Assembly: GCA_902825875.1 (NCBI GenBank)
Contig: CADECP010000039.1
Coordinates: 1-42,761, forward strand
From: an uncultured Acidobacteriota bacterium
GTDB lineage: Bacteria > Acidobacteriota > Blastocatellia > RBC074
Length of the DNA stretch: 42,761 bases
Direction of reading: 5' to 3'
Shown: one piece after another, positions 33,873-42,656 of the stretch
Layout: every line of letters begins with the position of its first letter
Numbering within the stretch: the stretch's first letter is position 1
Program-made: the position numbers and the translations under genes
The notes under the pieces: model-generated
The model's database searches: none
Told to the model about the DNA's origin: nothing
Seen by the model: the letters and a program-made list of their open reading frames with translations, nothing else

Positions 33873-34826
33873 TCAATTCCAGGCCATTGTTGCCAGGCCA
33901 CCAGCGGCAGCGAAATGGTTGAACGGGGCGTTCGGGTCAACCTTCAGGCCAATCTGGTTTACGTCGAGCGAAACCACATGATTTTCCAATGCCGAAACGA
34001 CTACGTCGCGGAATCGGCGCTGTTCGGCGACGTTGCCGAGTGTCAGCACGCGGCTGAGCCGAATTGGTTCTTCCGTCGGCAACAGTCGGTCGCGGTAAAA
34101 CACCAGCAGTCGGAAAAATTCGTCTTCGCGCTCTTCGGGCGCACATTCGACTTCGCGCACCATGATCGGCTCGTCTTTGCGAACGATGACCGTGCTGAAT
34201 CCGGCTTCGTTCAGACTGACGACGATTTGATCTTCGTCGAGTTTTTGCCGAATCAGCCATTGAGCTTCGCCCAGATGTTGCGGAACGATCATTCCAACCG
34301 ACCAGCGCATTTGTTTGAAAATGTTTTCGTACTGTTCCAACACTCTGCGATGAACCGCCGTGACCAGCCATTGCGGACGACCATGAAAGTCATTCAGTTT
34401 GGTGTGGCTGGTTTTCAAGTCGGCGAATTTTTGGCCGAAAGTCCGTTCGATCTTCCATTCGATCAACTGCGAAAATTCCAGCCGCGAAGCCGGAACCGAA
34501 TCCAGCGTAATGACGTGGCTGCGCGCGCTGCCTGACGGCAGAGCGACGCTCAACGCGCGCGGGCGAGCGATGCCTGCCTGAGTCGCTGTACGATTCAAAT
34601 GTTCGATCAAAGAAGATTCGTTGGAAACGTTCGGTTCGTTGAAGCTGGCGTTGACCAGTCCCGCCGGCAATTTCAGCACGCCCAGATTACGAGGCTCGAA
34701 TTCGCCGCCGCTTCGTCGCAAGGTGATGATGGAAAGATGGGTTTCGCCAATGGCCAGCGCAGTTCGCGGAAGATCAGGTGCGGTCAAATAATCCCAGACG
34801 CCTGAGATAACAGGTAATTGTTGCAT
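33873..34826 (-). CDS. PilM/GspL-like actin-fold assembly protein
   Basis: The 317-aa protein (ATG at 34826; an in-frame TTG lies three codons upstream) is the last gene of the pilus operon. It shows features of the PilM/GspL actin-like ATPase fold: TALAIGETHLSIITLRR near the N-terminus as a phosphate-1-like strand-turn, RALSVALPSGSARSHVITLDSVPASRLEFSQLIEWKIERTFG (92-133), VVSLNEAGFSTVIVRKDEP as the second phosphate-binding hairpin, and RVLTLGNVAEQR. PilM recruits PilN and the ATPase to the inner membrane. The C-terminal membrane helix of GspL is missing, so PilM is the better match. Identity is moderate and rests on context plus fold-level motifs. Confidence 0.72.
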   Translation of the reverse strand: MQQLPVISGVWDYLTAPDLPRTALAIGETHLSIITLRRSGGEFEPRNLGVLKLPAGLVNASFNEPNVSNESSLIEHLNRTATQAGIARPRALSVALPSGSARSHVITLDSVPASRLEFSQLIEWKIERTFGQKFADLKTSHTKLNDFHGRPQWLVTAVHRRVLEQYENIFKQMRWSVGMIVPQHLGEAQWLIRQKLDEDQIVVSLNEAGFSTVIVRKDEPIMVREVECAPEEREDEFFRLLVFYRDRLLPTEEPIRLSRVLTLGNVAEQRRFRDVVVSALENHVVSLDVNQIGLKVDPNAPFNHFAAAGGLATMAWN

Positions 34827-34856
34827 AAGAATCAAAAAGAATGAGGAGACTGACGA

Positions 34857-35285
34857 TCAATACTCTCTGTAAGCTTTGCCGTTTGAATCTGCGCCTTCAG
34901 CTCGGCTTTTCACGTCGCCAATGCCGCCTTGCGCGCTGAAGTCAACGCCATCGTTTGGAGCGGGGACTTCTTCCCAGCCGCAATCCTGACAAAACGGGTC
35001 TTTGGGAATTTCGCGCAGGTATCGCGCCGAAACCAGGTCTTGCAAGCTAGACGGAGGAGCGTCTTTATCGGTGGTGTAAAAATCTATCGCGCGACGCATC
35101 GCCCACAGGTTTTGTTGCAGCACGACTTCTTTGGCGTGGCGCAGATGAGCCAGATATTTCGGGATGGCGACCGCCGCCAAAATGGCGATGATTACCATCA
35201 CAATCATCAGCTCCATAAACGTAAAGCCGCGCTGAATTCGCGCGCGCAATCGCCGGTCTGAAAATGTCGTTTTTCGAGTATCCAT
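34857..35285 (-). CDS. GspG-like major pseudopilin (third of three)
   Basis: The 142-aa product has a short basic leader and the type III prepilin signal RGFTFMELMIVMVIIAILAAVAIPKY, cleaved after Gly with the conserved Glu at +5. The globular part has NLWAMRRAIDFYTTDKDAPPSSLQDLV and IPKDPFCQDCGWEEVPAP, the pattern of GspG and its Ca-binding loop region. It lies 3 bp after the stop of the preceding paralogue. It is the closest of the three to canonical GspG in length. Confidence 0.9.
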   Translation of the reverse strand: MDTRKTTFSDRRLRARIQRGFTFMELMIVMVIIAILAAVAIPKYLAHLRHAKEVVLQQNLWAMRRAIDFYTTDKDAPPSSLQDLVSARYLREIPKDPFCQDCGWEEVPAPNDGVDFSAQGGIGDVKSRAEGADSNGKAYREY

Positions 35286-35288
35286 CGT

Positions 35289-35843
35289 TTACCAGTTTCT
35301 GTAATAAGTCTTTCCGTCCAGAGCCAATCCGGGGTGCAGGCTGTAAACGTCGTACAAATTTTCTTCGCCCCAGCTTGTTGAATTCGGTTCGTCCTGAACC
35401 GAACGTTTACCCCATTCCGCTCTGCCGGTCATCGGATCAACCGGGATGCGGCGCAAATACCGCAACATTTCTCCGGTCGGAGTAATGCCCATATTTCCTT
35501 TTTGAACGCCTTCGACCAGTTTTTCCAGCGATTCCGGGTAACAGGAGCTTTTCAACTTGTTGGTTTCCGCCGCGTACAGTTTTCCTTCCTGACAATCGCG
35601 GTGATAAATATCAATCGCCCGGCGAATTTCGCGCAGCGTTCGTTTCAATTCGATTTCCTTGTCGCGCCGGTTGACGTTTCGCGCGATTGGGATGGCTCCA
35701 ACGGCCAAAATCGAAATCACCAACAAGGTAATAATCAATTCAAACAACGTGAATCCGGATTCGGAGTTCGCGGAACGGATGCGCCGACCGAAAATGCTCC
35801 GATCAGTCACGAAGCCAGTTTTGTTTCGTCGTTGCTTTACCAC
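35289..35843 (-). CDS. GspG-like pseudopilin (second of three)
   Basis: The 184-aa protein starts at a GTG (35843) that overlaps the end of the upstream paralogue by 7 bp. Prepilin signal: ESGFTLFELIITLLVISILAVGAIP. The next helix reads KEIELKRTLREIRRAIDIYHRDC, followed by SCYPESLEKLVEGVQKG, RRIPVDPMTGRAEWGKRS and LYDVYSLHPGLALDGKTYYRNW. It is paralogous to the first copy over the whole length. The Cys pair (DC... SC) could form a disulfide, as in the other copy. Confidence 0.9.
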   Translation of the reverse strand: MVKQRRNKTGFVTDRSIFGRRIRSANSESGFTLFELIITLLVISILAVGAIPIARNVNRRDKEIELKRTLREIRRAIDIYHRDCQEGKLYAAETNKLKSSCYPESLEKLVEGVQKGNMGITPTGEMLRYLRRIPVDPMTGRAEWGKRSVQDEPNSTSWGEENLYDVYSLHPGLALDGKTYYRNW

Positions 35844-36403
35844 TTGCTGTATTCCGTGCCGTCCAGTGCCTTGCCGGAGGCTGTGCTGTAAACATCAAAA
35901 ATGCCGTTTGTCTGACTGACCCGACCGCTGCCAGTGGAAAACGGATCGTCTTCTGTTGAACGCAGTCCCCAGGAATCGCTTCTACCTGTGAACGGATCAA
36001 TGGGGACTCGGCGCAGGAATCGAACATAAGTGTTCGGCGGATTTTGAGGTTCAAAACCTTCCACCAAAGATTCCAACGATTGCGGATAACAATCTTCTGG
36101 CCATTCAGAGGCTTGCAGAGAATTGCCTTGTCTCATCGGCAGGCATTGGTTGTGGAATGAATCAATCGCTTTGCGAATTTCCCGCAAACTGCGACGAAGC
36201 TCCATTTCCTTTTCGCGTTTAATCATGTTGTGAGCAAATGGAACCGTGCCGGCAACCAGAATGGCGATGATCGTCAGCGTAATAATCAGTTCCAGCAAAG
36301 TGAAACCTGATTCGCCTGGTTCGGGTTGGCGGTGGCCGTTGGCTGGATTTTCACCAGACAACGACCGCCGATTCCCAAACATTTGTTTCAGTCTGTTCAT
36401 CAT
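35837..36403 (-). CDS. GspG-like pseudopilin (first of three)
   Basis: The 188-aa protein lies 6 bp behind the secretin gene stop. Prepilin signal: ESGFTLLELIITLTIIAILVAGTVP. The helix KEMELRRSLREIRKAIDSFHNQC, DCYPQSLESLVEGFEP, RRVPIDPFTGRSDSWGLRS and the Tyr/Trp-rich end YSTASGKALDGTEYSKW mirror the second copy nearly segment by segment, which indicates tandem duplication. The prepilin peptidase needed for maturation is not encoded in the window. Confidence 0.9.
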   Translation of the reverse strand: MMNRLKQMFGNRRSLSGENPANGHRQPEPGESGFTLLELIITLTIIAILVAGTVPFAHNMIKREKEMELRRSLREIRKAIDSFHNQCLPMRQGNSLQASEWPEDCYPQSLESLVEGFEPQNPPNTYVRFLRRVPIDPFTGRSDSWGLRSTEDDPFSTGSGRVSQTNGIFDVYSTASGKALDGTEYSKW

Positions 36404-36409
36404 CAGTGT

Positions 36410-39400
36410 TTACTGGTTTGAACTGGTGACTGCATCGCGTGTAATGACCACTTGAGCATTTGAACCAGCCGCAGCCGCGCTCTTGTTGTTGGCCCCGCTG
36501 ATTTTCGTGTTGGAGTTATTGAACGCGACTTGAGTTTCGCCTTCTTCCAACGCGATGAATTCGATCACGGCGACCTGGCCGTTGGCTCCCACCGGAGTCT
36601 TTTGCGCGTTTTTGATGACAATCTTCAGATTGCCTTTGTTGACCTCGTGGCTGATTTCCGGCTGCTGGCCGAACAAATCGCCGCCGCGAACGGATTTGAC
36701 CTTCAATTTCTTGTGATCGAAATTCAACGCCAGCGTCGCGCCGAACATTTCGCCTTGTCCGTTGGCGTCAACCGTCAGGCTGAACGTTTTGCCCATCTGT
36801 TGACGGGTCGGTGCGGGCGAAATAGAGAAATTCACTTTGTTGCGAACGCTGTTGAGCGGACTGGGAAGCGCACGATCCACTTTGCCTTTCGGCGTCATCC
36901 CAAGTTCGGCTGGCAACGGAGCAGGAGCGGATTCAGGCTTGGCTTTTCTGGCCTTGGCTTCTTCCAATTCCTTCTTTTGCTGCTCTTCCCATTGTTTCCG
37001 AATCTGCTCGCGTTTTTTGCGAACTTCCTCAGTTTCGACGCCCATTCTGACGACAGCTTGCGGAACCGGATTTTCAGTTTGGTTTGAATTTCCGGCCAGC
37101 AATTCTTTTTCAATGTCTTTCGGGTCTTTGGCTTTTTCAGGGTCGCCACTGGCTCCCTGACCACCGCCAGCGCCTCCATTAACCGCCCCGCCACCGCCAT
37201 TGGGCGGATCGGGTTGAGCCGCAGGAGCTTCGTAAAATTGATTGTTCGGCGAAGATGAAGATGAGCCGCTGCTTCTGACCGGGATCAAATCCTTATTGTC
37301 CAATTTCCGGCGTTGAGCCGCCGCAGCGCCATCATTATTGTTCGAGGTATTTTGAACCGGCGGTTGCTGCACGCCGAGTCCCGGAGAAGTCGTTTGGCGC
37401 TGAACACCGGCAATTTGATTGTCAGGAGTAAGCTGCGTGACTTGTGGTTGCGATCCTTGTTGCAGAGCGATCAGGCGTTTTTCCTGCTCGTCTTCCATTT
37501 GAGCGCGGAAAACCACGTCTTCAACACTGGGAGCAAGACCGCCACCTGGACCGACGCTGGCGACACCGGCTTTGATGGCCAGATAATCTTTTTCGCTGAT
37601 GCCTGCCGAACGGATGATGTGCGGAGTGACGGTGATGACAATATCGCTCTGGCTGGCAGTCTGGCGCGGAGTTGAAAACAATCGGCCAAGAATCGGAATC
37701 ATTCCCAGCACGGGAATTCCCGCGCGCGAATCGCCTTTGGTTTCCTGATTAACACCGGCAACCACTGCCGTGATGCCGTCTTTGATGCGAGCCGTCGTTT
37801 GCAGCGAACGCTGTGTAAAAGTTGGTGTCAGGTTGACATCGCTGCCTGAAGAGGCAACGTCGGACGTTTCAAACTTCATGACGACTTCGACATAACCTTC
37901 ATTGCTGATGGTCGGTTTGGCGTCAATCACCAGACCGACATCTTTGTACTGAATGTTGTCAATTCCACCAAAACCGCCGCCGAAGCCGCCGGTACCAAAA
38001 CCATTGTTGAAGCCACCGACTCCGCCAACACCACCGACTCCGCCAACACCACCGACTCCGCCAACACCACCGACTCCGCCAACACCACCGACTCCGCCAA
38101 AAGGACTTCCACCAAAACCGCCCAAGCCATAATTGGTTCCAGTGCGAACTGGAACGCTTCTACCAACCTTGGTGACGTTTTGCTGACCGTCGAGCACGTG
38201 AATCTGTGTTTTATGCAGCAGGCGTGAATTGCCTTTCGATTGAAGCAAGGACAACGTTGTTGGCGGCAAGCTAAGCAGGAATCCTGCCGCTCCCAACGTA
38301 CCGAACCCCGCAACTAATGAACCGACGTTTGTGCCTGCCGGTAAAAGGTCTCTTGTCCCGAACCCACCAAGCGCGCCAAGAGAGGTCGTGGTTCTGTTGG
38401 AGTAAATCGGTCTGCCGGTGTCTTTATCCACGTATTCGACTGTGTTGGTTGATCTTCCTTCGGTGGCAATCTGGTTGCCGATCTGAGTCATGCTGTCGTG
38501 CGAGACTTCATAAATTTCGACATCAAGCACGACTTCATTCTTGTTTTTATCAACCATGTTCAGCACGTCCTGAACCAGTTGCAGTTCCTGAGGCGTGGCT
38601 TTCACCAACAAAATGTTTCCGCCACCACCGCTGCCGCCGCCGCCAGGTCCGCCGGCATTTGAATCAAGCGGTTGAACCTGTCGTCCCTGCCCAAGAACGA
38701 GTTGAATGGCGCTACGAGCTTGATTGGCATTAATGTTTCCGAGATAGAAGGGTTTGACGTAAAGCCTTTCAAAGCGCGGTCTATTGGTGGCGTTGTCCAA
38801 ATACACCAGAATCGTGCGCCGGTCGAGTTGCTCAAACGAGTGTTTGGTCATCATCAACACGTGGTCGAAAGCTTTGGCCACTGTGGTGTCTTTTAACTCA
38901 ATATCAATTTCGTCGTCCTTAACGTCTTTGTCGAAGATGACGTTGAGGTCGAGTAATTTTCCAAGCGATTTGGTGATTGCTTTGAATTTCGCTTTTGGGA
39001 AGGAAACGTCGGTCAAGGCCTCACGGTTGCGCTCAGGACTTTTAACGGCGACATAGCTTGTCGGCCTGACGTTGCCGGATGCGGACGTGTTGATTGGTTC
39101 AAGGCCACTGGCGACTGCTCTTTGCTGGTCGAGCATGCGCTCCATCTTGATTCGTGCAACTTCATTGCCCTGATCGTATTGGAAGGCCGTACGGTAAGCC
39201 GTGTACGCTCCGGCGTAATCATTCTGAGCGTCCAGCGCGTCTCCGCGTTTGAGATACATCAGCGAAGCCTGTTGCAAGGCGCGAAGATAATTAAGCCGAT
39301 ATTCAGGATTATTCGGCTCCGCCGAAACAGCCAGCGCGTAAGCTTGCGCCGCCAAATCCCACTGTTGCGTGGCTTCGTACTTTTTGCCTTCATTGAAGTT

Positions 39401-39502
39401 TTTCTTTCCTTTGCCGCCACCGGCCAGGGCGGTTCCTGGCAACAACAGACACAAGGATAAAAACAAGGCAAGAGTTCTGCGAATCGTGATGTTTGTGTTC
39501 AT
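36410..39502 (-). CDS. Secretin (GspD/PilQ-like) with N-terminal TPR and C-terminal cohesin domain
   Basis: The 1030-aa protein forms the outer-membrane channel of the pilus/secretion system. In order: signal peptide (1-27), TPR helices (about 30-135), an STN/N0-like domain (AITKSLGKLLDLNVIFDKDV, about 170-225), NolW-like short domains (FYLGNINANQARSAIQLVLG; NILLVKATPQELQLVQDVL), a Gly-Val repeat loop (about 467-496), and the secretin core (about 520-650, with RAGIPVLGMIPILGRLFSTP and SDIVITVTPHII). A long disordered, charged linker (about 690-870) leads to a cohesin-type beta-domain (about 880-1020, VNFSISPAP...GQVAVIEFIAL). TPR and cohesin add-ons are outside the standard GspD layout. It lies between pilB and the pseudopilins. 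Confidence 0.93.
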   Translation of the reverse strand: MNTNITIRRTLALFLSLCLLLPGTALAGGGKGKKNFNEGKKYEATQQWDLAAQAYALAVSAEPNNPEYRLNYLRALQQASLMYLKRGDALDAQNDYAGAYTAYRTAFQYDQGNEVARIKMERMLDQQRAVASGLEPINTSASGNVRPTSYVAVKSPERNREALTDVSFPKAKFKAITKSLGKLLDLNVIFDKDVKDDEIDIELKDTTVAKAFDHVLMMTKHSFEQLDRRTILVYLDNATNRPRFERLYVKPFYLGNINANQARSAIQLVLGQGRQVQPLDSNAGGPGGGGSGGGGNILLVKATPQELQLVQDVLNMVDKNKNEVVLDVEIYEVSHDSMTQIGNQIATEGRSTNTVEYVDKDTGRPIYSNRTTTSLGALGGFGTRDLLPAGTNVGSLVAGFGTLGAAGFLLSLPPTTLSLLQSKGNSRLLHKTQIHVLDGQQNVTKVGRSVPVRTGTNYGLGGFGGSPFGGVGGVGGVGGVGGVGGVGGVGGVGGVGGFNNGFGTGGFGGGFGGIDNIQYKDVGLVIDAKPTISNEGYVEVVMKFETSDVASSGSDVNLTPTFTQRSLQTTARIKDGITAVVAGVNQETKGDSRAGIPVLGMIPILGRLFSTPRQTASQSDIVITVTPHIIRSAGISEKDYLAIKAGVASVGPGGGLAPSVEDVVFRAQMEDEQEKRLIALQQGSQPQVTQLTPDNQIAGVQRQTTSPGLGVQQPPVQNTSNNNDGAAAAQRRKLDNKDLIPVRSSGSSSSSPNNQFYEAPAAQPDPPNGGGGAVNGGAGGGQGASGDPEKAKDPKDIEKELLAGNSNQTENPVPQAVVRMGVETEEVRKKREQIRKQWEEQQKKELEEAKARKAKPESAPAPLPAELGMTPKGKVDRALPSPLNSVRNKVNFSISPAPTRQQMGKTFSLTVDANGQGEMFGATLALNFDHKKLKVKSVRGGDLFGQQPEISHEVNKGNLKIVIKNAQKTPVGANGQVAVIEFIALEEGETQVAFNNSNTKISGANNKSAAAAGSNAQVVITRDAVTSSNQ
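38015..38100. repeat. In-frame 18-bp minisatellite within the secretin gene
   Basis: The unit accgactccgccaacacc is repeated exactly at 38015, 38033, 38051 and 38069, with a fifth partial copy at 38087. On the coding strand it encodes (GGVGGV)n, about 30 residues of a flexible loop just before the secretin core. Tandem units of this kind can change copy number by slippage without breaking the frame. Confidence 0.95.
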
Positions 39503-39781
39503 GGTGACCTTCTCTTTTTCTTGTCGGATTCGAGATTCGACTAGCTTCGGTTAAACCAACGACAAAGTTAGGCGTTCTTTGTCACTTATCACTCAGCCGT
39601 CGAAAGCGGTTAAAACTACGCCGTCAAAAGCGCAAAAGCAATAAATCGAAATTTGCGACTGTCACTCAGTCGTCTTGTCGGGTGATTGGGAGCGGGACCG
39701 GGGTTTGGCTGAAACTCCTGTAGCGAATTCATCGCAACGGCAGCTTCAACGTTTATGACTCCGGCAGCGTTCCAAATTACT

Positions 39782-41413
39782 TCACTTCATTTCTTCTACG
39801 AACGTCACACGGTTGATCTCGTGCAAAGTCGTTTGTCCTTCAAAAACCAGGCGCAGAGCGGATTCGCGCAAGCTGCCAAGCCCTTCCTGGATGGCGGCGC
39901 GTCGGACTTCCGAGCCGGGTTTGCGCTGGATAATCAGTTCGCGGATGTTGTCAGTCATATCCAGCAGTTCGTGAATCGCGGTTCGTCCGCGATAACCTGT
40001 ATGGTTGCAAATCTCGCAACCGACGCTGGTGTGGTAAACACGATCCCGGTAGTTTTTTGGGTTCAACCCGGATTCAAGCAACTCAGCGTCTGCCGGCTGG
40101 TACTGTTTTTTGCAGCGCGAACAGAGTACGCGCATCAATCGCTGCGCCAGCACACAGTTTAATGCCGCAACGAAGTTGTACGGCTCGACTCCCATGTTGA
40201 TAAAGCGTCCAATCACGTCAATCACGTTGTTGGCGTGGACAGTGGTGAACACCAGATGCCCGGTCAACGCGGAGTTGATGGCGATTTGAGCGGTTTCGTT
40301 GTCACGAATTTCGCCGACCATGATCTTGTCAGGGTCATGGCGCAAAATTGAACGCAAACCGCGCGCGAAAGTCAGACCTTTCTTTTCGTTGACGGCGATC
40401 TGTGCCACTCCGCGAAGCTGGTATTCAACCGGGTCTTCAATGGTAATGATCTTGTCTTCGTCGTTGCGAATTTCATTCAATGCGGCGTACAGCGTCGTCG
40501 TTTTACCGGAGCCGGTCGGCCCCGTCACCAACACCATTCCGTATGGTTCCAGGATGAACCGGCGAAATTTTGCCAACAATGTCGGGTCAAAGCCTACGAC
40601 TTCCAATCGCAAATCCTTGAACGACTCGTTGATCTGCTCCTTGTCCAGGATACGAATCACCGCGTCTTCTCCATGTACTGTGGGAATGATCGAAACGCGG
40701 AAATCTACTTTTCGCCCTTTGATTTTCATGCGGAACCGTCCGTCTTGCGGCACGCGACGTTCGGCGATGTCCAGTTCCGACATGACTTTAATACGCGAAA
40801 TGATCGTTTGGTGGTGGCGAATATCAATCGGGTCGCCCGCTTCATACAGCGCGCCGTCAATACGATACCGAACCGTCATGTCGTTATCGCGCGTTTCCAT
40901 GTGAATGTCAGACGCGCGTTTTTCCAACGCGGTGAACACAATCGTGTCCACCAATTTGATGATCGGCGACATTTCGCCGTCGCCGGAAAGCCGATCCAGA
41001 TCAAGAACTTCTTCGCCTTGTTCCGTTTCGCGCACCAGCGAAACGCGGAATCCTTCAGTGGCTTCCTGCAGAACGCGCTGCGAAGCGTCGCCTTTTCGTA
41101 AAACACCTTCGATGGCGGTTGCGGTGGCTACTTCGACTTTGAGCGATACGCGAAGCTGCGCTTTCAATTCATCAAGCAGCATCAAATCCGACGGATCGGC
41201 CATGGCTATGACCATGTGGCCGTTTTCGCGGCGCAGCGGCACAAATTTATTTCGCAGCATCAAATCAACCGGCAGCGATTGCACCAGTCCATAATCCACC
41301 GGGTAATTTTCGAGTTGAATGAAATTGAGTCGGTAACGCGACGCCAAGCGTTCGGCAGTTTCCCGCTCCGCCCACTCAGAAGGTTGATTGATTGTTTCAG
41401 TAGCAGTGGCCAT
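39782..41413 (-). CDS. Type II secretion / type IV pilus assembly ATPase (GspE/PilB)
   Basis: The 543-aa hexameric ATPase powers pseudopilus or pilus assembly at the inner membrane. It has an N-terminal MshEN-like domain (about 15-130) that in relatives may bind cyclic di-GMP. The catalytic domain has the Walker A GPTGSGKT (298-305), Asp box ITIEDPVEYQL (323-333), Walker B KIMVGEIRD (363-371) and His box HLVFTTVHAN (386-395). The Zn-binding Cys residues are C431, C434, C466 and C469 (CSRC...CEIC). All key residues are intact. It is encoded 25 bp after the PilC/GspF gene and 279 bp before the secretin gene. Assignment between PilB and GspE is not possible from sequence alone. Confidence 0.95.
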   Translation of the reverse strand: MATATETINQPSEWAERETAERLASRYRLNFIQLENYPVDYGLVQSLPVDLMLRNKFVPLRRENGHMVIAMADPSDLMLLDELKAQLRVSLKVEVATATAIEGVLRKGDASQRVLQEATEGFRVSLVRETEQGEEVLDLDRLSGDGEMSPIIKLVDTIVFTALEKRASDIHMETRDNDMTVRYRIDGALYEAGDPIDIRHHQTIISRIKVMSELDIAERRVPQDGRFRMKIKGRKVDFRVSIIPTVHGEDAVIRILDKEQINESFKDLRLEVVGFDPTLLAKFRRFILEPYGMVLVTGPTGSGKTTTLYAALNEIRNDEDKIITIEDPVEYQLRGVAQIAVNEKKGLTFARGLRSILRHDPDKIMVGEIRDNETAQIAINSALTGHLVFTTVHANNVIDVIGRFINMGVEPYNFVAALNCVLAQRLMRVLCSRCKKQYQPADAELLESGLNPKNYRDRVYHTSVGCEICNHTGYRGRTAIHELLDMTDNIRELIIQRKPGSEVRRAAIQEGLGSLRESALRLVFEGQTTLHEINRVTFVEEMK

Positions 41414-41438
41414 CTTGAATTCTTGAGAAGTTAAATGT

Positions 41439-42656
41439 TTACGCGCCTGCCTTGCTGACCATTTGCAGCAGCGGCAGGTAGATGGCCAACAGAATCGTAA
41501 TGACGACTCCTGCCATAACGAACAAAATTGCAGGTTCGATCAAACTGGTTAATTGACCGAGTTTGACTTCGGTTTCGGCGTCGTAAAAGCCAGAAACTTC
41601 ATCCAGCATTTCCCGCAACGAACCGGATCGCTCGCCGACGCCAATCATGTCCGTCGCCAGTTCAGGAACCCAGCCTGCCTCAGACAGACTATCCGTGAAC
41701 GGATTTCCTTCGCGGACTTTCGGAAGCGCAGGTTCGGTAGAACGCAGCAATTCGCGGTTGGCAATTGAAGCCAGTGCGATCTGAAACGATTCGACTACGG
41801 TAATTCCCCCGGCAAGTAATGTCGCCATACTTCGAGAAAACTGCGCGGTGGTCATTTGCCGGATCAAATCGCCAATGATCGGAATCCTTAACGTCCAGCG
41901 ATCCATGGTTCGACGCCCGTTTTCCGTCTTTCGCCACGAAACGATTGCAGCGATTACACCAGCCAGAGCAGGGGCCAGCCAAAACAGGTTTTCCCGGACT
42001 GCGGTTGAAAAGCCTACGACGATAACCGTGATGGTCGGCAATTCTGTGCCCATATTTTCGTAAAGCGACGAAAACTGTGGAATCACGAACGTCGTCAGAA
42101 CCGTCACAAGAATTGCCGCTGCACAAAGCAGCAAGATCGGATACGTCAGCGCACCACGAATCTTGCGGCGAAGCTGGGCAATCGCTTTCGTATACTCTAC
42201 GTACCGACGCAGCACTTCGTCCAAATTTCCTGACCGTTCACCGGCAAGAATTGAGGCTGTATAAATTTTCGGGAAGGTTTCACCTTGCGATGCGAAAGCT
42301 TCAGAGAGTGCGCTACCTGACTTGATGCGTGTTTCGACATCGGCAAGCACTGTGCGCAATTTGGCGTTGGGCGATCTTTGCCGCAGCATTTGAATGGATT
42401 GCAAGACGGGTAATCCGGCATGAAGCAAGGCCGCCAATTGCTGGTTGAAAAGCAAAAAATCGTCCAGCTTGATTTTGACGGCTCGTTGGCTTGCGCCTCG
42501 ACTTCGACCACCAGCCAGACCCGATCCTTCAACGGAAAAGATTCGATAACCTTCCTGTGCAAGTCGCTGACGTAATTCCTGTTCGGACAGTCCTTCGACT
42601 GTGCGCGTCACGATCTCGCCTGCCGGGGTTCCCAGTCTGCAAATAAATTCTGCCAT
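41439..42656 (-). CDS. Inner-membrane platform protein GspF/PilC
   Basis: The 405-aa polytopic protein opens the operon. It has two T2SSF helical-bundle domains (about 70-190 and 275-395; LLFNQQLAALLHAGLPVLQSIQML and QFSRSMATLLAGGITVVESFQIAL) joined by membrane helices (LTYPILLLCAAAILVTVLTTFVI, about 167-189; FWLAPALAGVIAAIVSW, about 215-232). A third helix is at the C-terminus (PAILFVMAGVVITILLAIYLPL, about 375-396). The layout and length match PilC/GspF, the platform that couples the ATPase to pilin extraction. The promoter should lie in 42657-42761, where I see no clear consensus. Confidence 0.94.
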   Translation of the reverse strand: MAEFICRLGTPAGEIVTRTVEGLSEQELRQRLAQEGYRIFSVEGSGLAGGRSRGASQRAVKIKLDDFLLFNQQLAALLHAGLPVLQSIQMLRQRSPNAKLRTVLADVETRIKSGSALSEAFASQGETFPKIYTASILAGERSGNLDEVLRRYVEYTKAIAQLRRKIRGALTYPILLLCAAAILVTVLTTFVIPQFSSLYENMGTELPTITVIVVGFSTAVRENLFWLAPALAGVIAAIVSWRKTENGRRTMDRWTLRIPIIGDLIRQMTTAQFSRSMATLLAGGITVVESFQIALASIANRELLRSTEPALPKVREGNPFTDSLSEAGWVPELATDMIGVGERSGSLREMLDEVSGFYDAETEVKLGQLTSLIEPAILFVMAGVVITILLAIYLPLLQMVSKAGA

